Below are positions 31,482 to 39,212 of a DNA stretch of 51,440 nt, piece by piece; within the stretch, counting starts at the first letter, position 1, and each line of letters starts with the position of its first letter. The stretch spans positions 1-51,440 of the forward strand of contig URRP01000014.1 of the NCBI GenBank assembly GCA_900550375.1, given 5' to 3'. The notes beneath the pieces were generated by a model that was given only the letters and a program-made list of their open reading frames with translations, was not told where the DNA came from and did not search any database. The position numbers and the translations under genes were made by a program. The stretch comes from an uncultured Alistipes sp. (lineage in GTDB: Bacteria; Bacteroidota; Bacteroidia; Bacteroidales; Rikenellaceae).

Positions 31482-33524
31482 TTACCAGATGATTACACGT
31501 TCCTCGGCAGGCATATACATCGCGCCGTCGGTGATCGAGAAGGCGTCGTAGAAATCCTGCAGGTTGCGCAGCGTAGCGTCGACACGCCACTTGCCCAGCG
31601 AGTGCACGTCGATCTTCGTGAGGCGTGCGATCTCCTCGTCGCGGATGTTCTGCGCCCAGAGCTGTGCATAAGCCAGATAGAAGCGCTGTTCGGGCGTGAA
31701 GCCGTCGATCGGCGCGGGCTGCTCCTTTCCTTCGAGCGAGTTGTGGTAGGCCGTGTAGGCTACGCGCAGACCGCCCTGATCGGCGATGTTTTCGCCCAGC
31801 GAGAGGGCGCCGTTGGCGAAGACGGCCGGTTGGTCGTCCTTGGCGGGCAGCACCTCGATGGCGTTGAACTGACCGACCAGAATATCGGTCTTGGCCTTGA
31901 ATGCGGCGGCATCTTCCTCTGACCACCAGTTGTTCATATTGCCGTCTTTGTCGAAGTTGCGGCCCTGATCGTCGAATCCGTGCGTCATCTCGTGACCGAT
32001 CACCACGCCGATCGCGCCGTAGTTGACCGCGTCGTCGGCGTCAGGGTTATAGAACGGCGGCTGAAGAATGGCCGCGGGGAAGCAGATTTCGTTGGTCGTG
32101 GGGTTGTAGTAGGCGTTGACCGTCTGCGGCGACATGAGCCACTCCTCCTTGTCCACCGGCTTGCCGAACTTGCGCAGGTTGTCGAGCGTGCCCCACAGAC
32201 TTGCGGCCTTGATATTCTGCCAGTAGCTTTGGGCCGGATCGATCGTGAGCGTCGAATAGTCCTTCCACTTGTCGGGATAGCCGATCTTGACATGGAACGA
32301 ACCCAGCTTCTCCTGTGCCTTGGCCTTCGTGGCCTCCGACATCCAGTCGAGCGCTGCGATATGCTCGCCGAGTGCCGTTTGCAGGTTCTCGACCAGCTTG
32401 AGCATCCGCTCCTTCTCCTTGGCGGGAAAGTATTTGGCGACGTACATCTCGCCGACGGCTTCGCCCAGCACCGAGTTGGGGATCGCCATGGCGCGCTTCC
32501 AGCGGGGACGCTGCTCCTCCTTGCCGGCCATCTGACGGCCGAAGAAATCGAACGAGGCGGCGTAGAAGTCGTCGTTCAGGAAGGAAGCGGCACTGGTGAG
32601 GTATTGCGCGGCCAGATAGTAGCGCAGCGTCTCGATTGGAGTCTGCTTGACGAGTTTGTTCATCCCCTCGAAGAAGCTCGGCTGTCCTACGATGGCGCGG
32701 TCGACTCCCTCGACCTGTACCTTGCCCAGTTCACCGAAGAGCACCTCCCAGTCGATGGCGTCGTACTTTTTCTTGAGATCGGCGACGCTCATCGGATTGT
32801 AGCTGCGGGCGATGTCGCGCAGTTCGACGTTCGACCACGAGGCGCGGGCCAGTTCGGTCTCGAACGCCACGACATCCGCTGCGGCCTTTGCGGCAACGGC
32901 CTCGTCGGTGCCTGACAGCACGAAGAATTTGGTGAGCAGCTCTTCGTAGCCCTTCTTCAGGGCGGCATTCGATTCCTCGAGATAGTAGTCGCGGTTGCCC
33001 ATGCCCAGACCGCTTTGCTCCAGATAGAAGGCGTTGGTGTTGCTGTCCATCAGGTCGGCCATCACGCCGAAGGAGAAGAGCGGGTTGCCTACGTTGAGCA
33101 TCATGCCCGTGAGGGCTTTGGTCAGTGCAGGTCCCTTCTCGACCTGCATGATCTCGGCCAGATCGGCGGTGACCGGTTCGGCACCCTCCTTGTTCAGGCG
33201 TACCGAGTCGAGTCCCATTTTATAGAGGTCCGAAATCTTCTGGTCGACCGAACCCGGCGCAGCCTGAAGCTTGGTCATCTCCTGAAAGAGTTCGTTGATG
33301 CGTACCTCGTTGTTCTCGCGCAGCACGTCGAACGAGCCGTAGCGCGAGAATTCGGGTTTCAGCGGGTTCTTGACCTGCCATCCGCCCGTGGCGTACTGAT
33401 AGAAATCTTCGTTCGGGGCGACTGCCAGATCGAAATTCGACGGGTCGATGGCCGGAACTTTGGCTGTTTTGTTGTTGCAACTCATCATACAGGCTAACGT
33501 TGCAAAAAGAATGACTGTTTTCAT
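31482..33524 (-). CDS. pepO: M13 family zinc metallopeptidase (PepO/neprilysin-like) lipoprotein
   Basis: A 680-residue peptidase of the neprilysin/PepO family that cleaves oligopeptides. A lipobox (ACMMSCNNK) predicts an exported lipoprotein. The N-terminal M13 domain starts at FDLAVAPNEDFYQYATGGW. The catalytic domain carries VIGHEMTHGFDDQGRNFD (HExxH, ~511), the third Zn ligand Glu in GENIADQGG (~573), the substrate-binding NAYYNPTTNEICFPAAIL and the terminal VIIW typical of the family. Full length. It likely works with the S46 dipeptidyl-peptidase in periplasmic peptide breakdown; that link is inference. Confidence 0.95.
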   Translation of the reverse strand: MKTVILFATLACMMSCNNKTAKVPAIDPSNFDLAVAPNEDFYQYATGGWQVKNPLKPEFSRYGSFDVLRENNEVRINELFQEMTKLQAAPGSVDQKISDLYKMGLDSVRLNKEGAEPVTADLAEIMQVEKGPALTKALTGMMLNVGNPLFSFGVMADLMDSNTNAFYLEQSGLGMGNRDYYLEESNAALKKGYEELLTKFFVLSGTDEAVAAKAAADVVAFETELARASWSNVELRDIARSYNPMSVADLKKKYDAIDWEVLFGELGKVQVEGVDRAIVGQPSFFEGMNKLVKQTPIETLRYYLAAQYLTSAASFLNDDFYAASFDFFGRQMAGKEEQRPRWKRAMAIPNSVLGEAVGEMYVAKYFPAKEKERMLKLVENLQTALGEHIAALDWMSEATKAKAQEKLGSFHVKIGYPDKWKDYSTLTIDPAQSYWQNIKAASLWGTLDNLRKFGKPVDKEEWLMSPQTVNAYYNPTTNEICFPAAILQPPFYNPDADDAVNYGAIGVVIGHEMTHGFDDQGRNFDKDGNMNNWWSEEDAAAFKAKTDILVGQFNAIEVLPAKDDQPAVFANGALSLGENIADQGGLRVAYTAYHNSLEGKEQPAPIDGFTPEQRFYLAYAQLWAQNIRDEEIARLTKIDVHSLGKWRVDATLRNLQDFYDAFSITDGAMYMPAEERVIIW

Positions 33525-33546
33525 CGGTTTCTTTGTTTGTTTAACA

Positions 33547-33583
33547 CGAAAGAGCCGCCTTCGACAGAAGGACAGCTCTTTCG
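33547..33583 (-). terminator. Probable terminator of pgk
   Basis: CGAAAGAGC / GCTCTTTCG, a 9-bp stem with an inner CCTT/AAGG, lies 22 nt beyond the pgk stop. On the minus strand it is followed by TGTTAAACAAAC, only moderately T-rich. Confidence 0.6.
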
Positions 33584-33604
33584 GTGGTCAGCGTTTACGC
33601 CACA

Positions 33605-34858
33605 TTATTTTTTGCAGATAGCGGCAACGCCCGGAAGTTCCTTGCCCTCGATGGCTTCCAGCAGCGCACCGCCGCCGGTCGAGATGTAGGAAACCTTGTC
33701 GGCCATGCCGAACTTGTTGATGCAGGCTACCGAGTCGCCGCCGCCGATGAGCGAGAAGGCTCCCTTGGCCGTCGCTTCGGCGATCGCTTCGGCGATGGCA
33801 CGCGATCCGTCGGCGAACTTGTCGAACTCGAATACGCCGGCAGGGCCGTTCCACAGGATGGTCTTGGCGTCCTTGATCACCGCGGCGAACGCCTTGCGGG
33901 ATTCGGGACCGGCATCCATGCCTTCCCAGCCGTCGGGGATGTCGTTGACCGAACAAATCTGCGTGTGGGCGTCGTTCGAGAAGGCGTCGGCTGCCACGCA
34001 GTCGGTCCCCAGTACCAGATTCACCCCCTTGGCTTTGGCCTTGGCGATGATGTCGAGCGCCAGATCCAGCTTGTCGTCCTCGCAGATCGAGTTGCCGATC
34101 TTGCCGCCCTGCGCCTTGGCGAAGGTGAAGGTCATGCCGCCGCAGAGGATCAGGTTGTCGACCTTGTCCATCAGGTTCTCGATGATGCCGATCTTGGTCG
34201 ACACTTTCGAACCGCCCATGATAGCCGTGAAGGGACGCTTGATGTCGCTCAGGATGTTATCTACCGCCTTCACTTCTTTCTCCATGAGGTAGCCCAGCAT
34301 CTTGTGGTCGGCGTCGAAGTAGTCGGCGATCACGGCCGTCGAAGCGTGCTTGCGGTGCGCCGTTCCGAAGGCGTCGTTGATGTAGCAGTCGGCATACGAA
34401 GCCAGCGTCTTGGCGAACTCCTTCTGCGAAGCTTTCATCGCCTTCTTGGCCTCCTCGTAAGCGGGATCCTCCTTCTCGATGCCGACGGGTTTGCCCTCCT
34501 CCTCGGGATAGAAACGGAGGTTTTCGAGCATCAGCACTTCGCCCGGCTTCAGCGCAGCGGCAGCCTCGGCGGCCTTGGCGCAGTCGGGAGCGAACTGGAC
34601 GGGCGTGCCCAGCTTTTCACTGACGGCATTCACGATCTGTTTCAGCGAGAATTTGGGATTGACCTTGCCTTTGGGTTTGCCCATATGCGACATGATGATG
34701 AGGCTTCCGCCGTCGGCGAGCACCTTTTTCAGCGTGGGCAGCGCCCCGCGAATGCGGGTGTCGTCGGTAATTTTACCGTTTTCATCCAGAGGCACGTTGA
34801 AATCCACGCGGACGATTGCGCGTTTGCCTTTGAAATCGTAAGAATCGATTGTTACCAT
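33605..34858 (-). CDS. pgk: Phosphoglycerate kinase
   Basis: A 417-residue glycolytic kinase transferring phosphate from 1,3-bisphosphoglycerate to ADP. Family motifs are present in order: RAIVRVDFNVPLDENG, SHMGKPKGK, LMLENLRFYPEE, DAFGTAHRKHAS, AIMGGSKVSTKI, LILCGGMTFTF, ILWNGPAGVFE and the C-terminal SLIGGGDSVAC / ISTGGGALLE. Length is normal. A -7 box TACATTTG lies 68 nt upstream, so it is a single-gene unit with its own promoter and terminator. Confidence 0.98.
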   Translation of the reverse strand: MVTIDSYDFKGKRAIVRVDFNVPLDENGKITDDTRIRGALPTLKKVLADGGSLIIMSHMGKPKGKVNPKFSLKQIVNAVSEKLGTPVQFAPDCAKAAEAAAALKPGEVLMLENLRFYPEEEGKPVGIEKEDPAYEEAKKAMKASQKEFAKTLASYADCYINDAFGTAHRKHASTAVIADYFDADHKMLGYLMEKEVKAVDNILSDIKRPFTAIMGGSKVSTKIGIIENLMDKVDNLILCGGMTFTFAKAQGGKIGNSICEDDKLDLALDIIAKAKAKGVNLVLGTDCVAADAFSNDAHTQICSVNDIPDGWEGMDAGPESRKAFAAVIKDAKTILWNGPAGVFEFDKFADGSRAIAEAIAEATAKGAFSLIGGGDSVACINKFGMADKVSYISTGGGALLEAIEGKELPGVAAICKK

Positions 34859-34926
34859 AATGAATTGAATTTTAAAGTATTTCGTATTTGTTGAAATTCT
34901 TCATCGTTTTTTGCGCTCGTGCCCTG

Positions 34927-34934
34927 CAAATGTA
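34927..34934 (-). promoter_or_regulatory. -7 box (TACATTTG) for pgk
   Basis: Exact TAnnTTTG on the minus strand, giving a leader of about 60 nt. No clear TTTG at the -33 distance. Confidence 0.55.
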
Positions 34935-35009
34935 CGCATTTATTTTCAGAAATGCGCATTCCGCTGTTTGTAAAATAACACTGCGAGGGTTTTCTTTCCG
35001 CTCTGCGAC

Positions 35010-35053
35010 GGGTGTGTAGAGCGAAGGGGCGGGGTGTATAGGTCGAAAGGGCG
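35010..35053. repeat. Tandem imperfect 22-nt repeat
   Basis: GGGTGTGTAGAGCGAAGGGGCG is followed at once by GGGTGTATAGGTCGAAAGGGCG (18 of 22 identical) in the 295-bp gap between pgk and the next minus-strand gene. No function is evident. Confidence 0.6.
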
Positions 35054-35153
35054 GGCGGCGATTTGCCTCCGGTACGTTTCTGCTGGAGGGGCGGGTTTCA
35101 GCGCAACGCTCCGCCGATTCCGATATTGAAAGGCGCCGGTGTCGGCCTTCCTC

Positions 35154-35576
35154 CTATTTGTCCTTCCGTATGGCGTGGTTGATCCGCAGCAGCGCGAGCG
35201 CATAGAGCGCGATGATGGCGGCGATCGCCCAGTTCTTCATCTCGAACCACGAGGCCAGATCGAGCACTTCGGTAACGTCGTGGCGGGCATGGAGAATCGC
35301 CAGCGTGATGGCGGCCTGCACGGCGAAGTAGACGGCGACGAAAAACCAGCTGGCCTTGAGTGCCGACGCAGCTTTGTCGATGTAGAATGCGTCGACCCCG
35401 TCGGCGATGAGTGCGCGGCGTTTGAGGTAGAAATAGAGCGGAAAGCACCAGATGCCGCCGATGAGCGCCGGAATCAGCCACCAGAGACGGAACCTGTACT
35501 TGTTGCAGCCATAGAGAATCATCAGGAAGCCCATGATGCGCAGGCTCATCAGCAGAATTTTGTAGAGCGTGAACAT
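35154..35576 (-). CDS. Four-TM membrane protein of unknown function
   Basis: A 140-residue integral membrane protein with four hydrophobic segments (about residues 5-22, 30-50, 72-95 and 113-132). A basic loop YLKRRALIADGVDAFYIDK lies between TM2 and TM3 and a charged end (RINHAIRKDK) closes it. No motif or family is recognised. Codon use matches its neighbours and the topology is regular, so it is likely a real gene. It stands alone: convergent with nothing and divergent from metG across a 407-bp gap. Confidence 0.75.
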   Translation of the reverse strand: MFTLYKILLMSLRIMGFLMILYGCNKYRFRLWWLIPALIGGIWCFPLYFYLKRRALIADGVDAFYIDKAASALKASWFFVAVYFAVQAAITLAILHARHDVTEVLDLASWFEMKNWAIAAIIALYALALLRINHAIRKDK

Positions 35577-35937
35577 ACGCGTGATCGTTAGAGGTTACAC
35601 ACACCGTTTTTTCGAGCCGGACGGCGGAGCTGCGTTGCGGAGAATCGCCTCAAATCCTTTTCCGTTTCGGTTCCTCCTAAAGATCGGTATTATTTTTTGC
35701 AATTCAAAATTTACGGAGGGTTTTTCGGCTCTTCGCCTTCGGTTTCCGGCCGAAACAGCGGGTTCGGATCAGAACCTCCTTCGAATCGGACACTATACTC
35801 CTTCCTTTTCTCAAAGGGACGTTCGGTTGTGATCTTGCATTCGCATTTTTCACTCGTTGCGACCCGATGTCAGTTCGGATTTTTCAGCCTTCCAGCGAAA
35901 ACGTCTCTTTTTCTTAGGCTTTTTGATGCGGATTTCG
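35577..35937. other. Intergenic region upstream of metG
   Basis: About 360 bases without a supportable gene between the divergent membrane protein and the metG -7 box. T-rich on the plus strand. I looked for a T-box or SAM-responsive leader before metG and did not recognise one. Confidence 0.5.
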
Positions 35938-35945
35938 TAATTTTG
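35938..35945 (+). promoter_or_regulatory. -7 box (TAATTTTG) for metG-ilvE
   Basis: Exact TAnnTTTG 38 nt before the metG ATG. A TTTG at 35922-35925 is only 12 nt upstream, too close for a -33 element. Confidence 0.5.
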
Positions 35946-35983
35946 TCACATAGTATCCGATAAAGAAGAAATTCAAGAGAAAT

Positions 35984-38026
35984 ATGGCAAAAGAGTTCAA
36001 ACGCTATCTGGTGACGTCGGCGCTCCCCTATGCCAACGGTCCGGTGCACATCGGCCATCTGGCGGGAGTCTATATTCCGTCCGACATCTATACGCGCTAT
36101 CTGCGCCGCCGCGGGCGTGACGTGGTGTCGATCTGCGGCAGCGACGAGCACGGCGTGGCGATCACCATCAAAGCGCGCAAGGAGGGTGTTTCGCCGAAGG
36201 AGATCATCGACCGTTATCATAACCTTATTAAGACCTCGTTCGAACGGCTCGGTATGTCGTTCGATATCTATTCGCGTACCTCTTCGCCCGTCCACGCCCA
36301 GACGGCGTCGGAGTTCTTCCGCAAGCTCTACGCCGAGGGGAAGTTCATCGAGAGGACCTCGGAGCAGTATTACGACGAGGAGGCGCAGCAGTTTCTGGCC
36401 GACCGTTACATTGTGGGCACCTGTCCGCACTGCCAGAACGAAAAGGCCTACGGCGACCAGTGCGAGAAGTGCGGTTCGACCCTTTCGCCCGACGAACTGA
36501 TCGCGCCCCACAGCGCGCTGTCGGGTTCGCCGCTCGTCAAACGCGAGACCAAACATTGGTACCTGCCGCTCGATAAGTACGAAGGATTCCTGCGCGAGTG
36601 GATTCTCGAAGGGCATAAGGAGTGGCGCGCAAATGTCTACGGGCAGTGCAAAAGTTGGCTCGATCTGGGGCTTCAGCCGCGTGCCGTGAGCCGCGATCTG
36701 GACTGGGGCATCCCCGTTCCGGTCGAGGGTGCCGAAGGCAAGGTGCTCTACGTGTGGTTCGACGCCCCGATTGGTTATATATCCGCTACGAAGGAACTTA
36801 CGCCTGATTGGGAGCGCTACTGGAAAGACTCCGAGACCAAAATGGTGCATTTCATCGGCAAGGACAACATCGTCTTCCACTGCATCGTCTTTCCGTCAAT
36901 GCTCCGGGCGCACGGCGATTATATCCTGCCCGAGAACGTTCCGGCCAACGAGTTCCTCAATCTCGAGGGCGACAAGATCTCGACCTCGCGCAACTGGGCC
37001 GTCTGGCTGCACGAATACCTTGACGAGTTCCCGGGCAAGGAAGACGTGCTGCGTTACGTGCTCTGCGCCAACGCGCCCGAATCGAAGGACAACGATTTTA
37101 CGTGGAAGGATTTTCAGGCCCGTAACAACAACGAGTTGGTGGCGGTGCTGGGGAATTTCGTCAACCGTGCGTTGGTGTTGACTCAGAAGTATTACGACGG
37201 CGAGGTGCCCGCGTGCGGCGTGCTGACCGATTACGACCGCCAGACGCTGGCCGAATTGCAGGCCGTGAAGGCGACGCTCGAACAGAATATCGAAAGCTAT
37301 CGCTTCCGCGAGGCGCTGAAGGATGCGATGAACGCGGCGCGTATCGGCAACAAGTATCTGGCCGACTGCGAACCGTGGAAACTCATCAAGACCGATCCCG
37401 AGCGGGTGAAGACGATTCTCAACATCGCGTTGCAGATTACGGCCAACCTTTCGATCGTCATCGAGCCGTTCATGCCCTTCACGGCGGCCAAGCTGCTGCG
37501 TATGCTGCGGCTGGAACCGCTGGACTGGGAGTGCATCGGTGCGACCGATCTGCTTGCCGCCGGCCACCGGATCGGAACGCCCGAGCTGCTCTTCGAGAAG
37601 ATCGAGGACGACGTCATTCAGGCGCAGCTCGACAAGCTGGCTGCGACCAAGACGGCGAATCAGGCTGCGGAAGCAATTCAAAATATTGAAGATCAGAAAG
37701 ATAGTGTGTCATTCGACGATTTCCAGCGCATGGATATCCGTGTCTCGACGATTCTGGCGGCCGAGAAGGTTGCCAAGACGAAGAAGCTGCTGAAGCTGAC
37801 CGTCGATACAGGGATCGACCGGAGGGAGATCGTGTCGGGCATCGCCGAGCATTATACGCCCGAAGAGCTGGTCGGCCAGCAGGTGCTGGTACTCGTCAAT
37901 CTTGAGCCGCGTGTGCTCAAGGGAATCGAGTCGCGCGGCATGATTCTGATGGGTGAGGACGCTGCGGGCAAACTCGTGCTGCTGAAGCCCGGTATGCCGG
38001 TAAACTGCGGCGCAATCGTTGGTTAA
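35984..38026 (+). CDS. metG: Methionyl-tRNA synthetase with C-terminal tRNA-binding domain
   Basis: A 680-residue class I aminoacyl-tRNA synthetase. The catalytic HIGH (PVHIGHLAGVY, ~22) and the KMSKS-loop variant GDKISTSR (~333) are present. A four-cysteine zinc knuckle CPHCQNEKAYGDQCEKC lies in the connective domain (~146-162). The helical anticodon domain is followed by a C-terminal OB-fold tRNA-binding/dimerisation domain from FDDFQRMDIRVSTIL to the end, as in E. coli MetG. Followed after 19 nt by ilvE, so the two are co-transcribed. Confidence 0.98.
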   Translation: MAKEFKRYLVTSALPYANGPVHIGHLAGVYIPSDIYTRYLRRRGRDVVSICGSDEHGVAITIKARKEGVSPKEIIDRYHNLIKTSFERLGMSFDIYSRTSSPVHAQTASEFFRKLYAEGKFIERTSEQYYDEEAQQFLADRYIVGTCPHCQNEKAYGDQCEKCGSTLSPDELIAPHSALSGSPLVKRETKHWYLPLDKYEGFLREWILEGHKEWRANVYGQCKSWLDLGLQPRAVSRDLDWGIPVPVEGAEGKVLYVWFDAPIGYISATKELTPDWERYWKDSETKMVHFIGKDNIVFHCIVFPSMLRAHGDYILPENVPANEFLNLEGDKISTSRNWAVWLHEYLDEFPGKEDVLRYVLCANAPESKDNDFTWKDFQARNNNELVAVLGNFVNRALVLTQKYYDGEVPACGVLTDYDRQTLAELQAVKATLEQNIESYRFREALKDAMNAARIGNKYLADCEPWKLIKTDPERVKTILNIALQITANLSIVIEPFMPFTAAKLLRMLRLEPLDWECIGATDLLAAGHRIGTPELLFEKIEDDVIQAQLDKLAATKTANQAAEAIQNIEDQKDSVSFDDFQRMDIRVSTILAAEKVAKTKKLLKLTVDTGIDRREIVSGIAEHYTPEELVGQQVLVLVNLEPRVLKGIESRGMILMGEDAAGKLVLLKPGMPVNCGAIVG

Positions 38027-38045
38027 ACGCTTAAACTTTTAAGAT

Positions 38046-39059
38046 ATGGAAAACGAGGATTGGGCGGCGCTGCCGTTTAACTATCACAAAACGGATTACA
38101 ATGTCCGTATCTCCTACAAGGACGGCAAATGGGGCAAGCCGGAATTGACGCAGGACGAGTATATCTCGGTACATATGTCGGCCCCCTGTCTGCATTACGG
38201 CGTCGAGTCGTTCGAAGGGCTGAAAGCCTTCCGTGGCTCCGACGGCAAGATCCGCCTTTTCCGTCCCGATGAGAACGGCAAGCGTTTCGCCGCAACGGCC
38301 CGCAAGCTCTGCATGGCCGAGCTGCCTGTGGATACCTTCGTCGAGATGTGCCGCATGGTGGTGAAGGCCAACGAACGTTTCGTGCCGCCCTACGGTACGG
38401 GCGCAACTCTTTATGTGCGTCCGATGGAGATCGGCATGGGTGCCTTCCTCGGCGTGCATCCCGCGAAGGAGTTTATGGTCTGCATCTTCGTTTCTCCCGT
38501 CGGCGCTTATTTCAAGGGCGGAATCAAGCCGATCCGTGTGCTGGTCAATCCCGATTTCGACCGAGCTGCTCCACGTGGAACGGGCGACGTCAAGTGCGGC
38601 GGCAACTATGCCTCCAGTCTCGAAGCCGGCGAAGTCGCTAATAAAGAGGGGTATGCCAACTCGATGTTTGTCGATGCCGTGCATCGGAAATATATCGAAG
38701 AGTGCGGTGCTGCCAATTTCTTCGGTATCAAGGATAATACATACGTCACGCCGAAATCGACGTCGATTCTGCCATCGATTACCAACAAGAGCTTGCGCCG
38801 GCTGGCCGAGGACATGGGAATGAAGGTGGAAGAACGTCCTGTTTCGGTCGACGAACTTTCGACGTTCGAGGAGTGTGCAGCCTGCGGAACGGCGGCAGTG
38901 ATCTCTCCGATCGGTTATATTTATGATAAAGAGACGGGCCGCGAGTGGACCTTCGGCGATGAGCCGGGTAAGCGCTGTCTGGAAATGTATAACAAATTGC
39001 AGGATATTCAGTACGGCCGCTGTGACGATCCGTATGGATGGACGGTTGTCGTAGCGTAG
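38046..39059 (+). CDS. ilvE: Branched-chain amino acid aminotransferase
   Basis: A 337-residue class IV PLP aminotransferase, the last step of Leu/Ile/Val synthesis and the first of their breakdown. The family landmarks are HYGVESFEGLKAFRG, the phosphate and substrate segment LYVRPMEIGMG, and the PLP Lys in GTGDVKCGGNYASSLEAG; the C-terminal EECAACGTAAVISPIGYI closes the site. The long form and the ECAACGTAA motif fit Bacteroidota IlvE. A parS-like 16-mer lies inside the codons for AAPRGTG, where many homologues have PGGTG. Ends 19 nt before a strong terminator. Confidence 0.96.
   Translation: MENEDWAALPFNYHKTDYNVRISYKDGKWGKPELTQDEYISVHMSAPCLHYGVESFEGLKAFRGSDGKIRLFRPDENGKRFAATARKLCMAELPVDTFVEMCRMVVKANERFVPPYGTGATLYVRPMEIGMGAFLGVHPAKEFMVCIFVSPVGAYFKGGIKPIRVLVNPDFDRAAPRGTGDVKCGGNYASSLEAGEVANKEGYANSMFVDAVHRKYIEECGAANFFGIKDNTYVTPKSTSILPSITNKSLRRLAEDMGMKVEERPVSVDELSTFEECAACGTAAVISPIGYIYDKETGREWTFGDEPGKRCLEMYNKLQDIQYGRCDDPYGWTVVVA
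38567..38582. other. parS-like ParB-binding site A
   Basis: TGCTCCACGTGGAACG matches the published bacterial parS consensus TGTTNCACGTGNAACA at 12 of its 14 fixed positions. It lies inside the ilvE coding sequence, over the codons for APRGT. Its central 14-mer is the exact reverse complement of site B. Confidence 0.55.
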
Positions 39060-39078
39060 CTTGCAGCGACGAGTTTCG

Positions 39079-39109
39079 AGAGGCGGCCCGTAATGGGCCG
39101 CCTCTTTTT
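39079..39109 (+). terminator. Terminator of metG-ilvE
   Basis: An 11-bp perfect stem AGAGGCGGCCC / GGGCCGCCTCT, loop GTAAT, followed by TTTTG; 19 nt after the ilvE stop. Confidence 0.92.
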
Positions 39110-39115
39110 GTGCTT

Positions 39116-39131
39116 TGTTCCACGTGGAGCA
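39116..39131. other. parS-like ParB-binding site B
   Basis: TGTTCCACGTGGAGCA matches 13 of the 14 fixed positions of parS (TGTTNCACGTGNAACA). It sits just after the metG-ilvE terminator in non-coding sequence, 549 bp from site A. Confidence 0.65.
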
Positions 39132-39212
39132 AAAGGGTGAGCGAAGCCGAATCCGCTCTAAGAGGAACAAAAAGAAACGGCTTGCGGCTCGCTCCTGAAT
39201 TATTAATGGGGA

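Noticed and set aside
35577..35983. Riboswitch or T-box leader upstream of metG
   Set aside because: No recognisable T-box, SAM-binding core or terminator/antiterminator pair; only a -7 box close to the gene.
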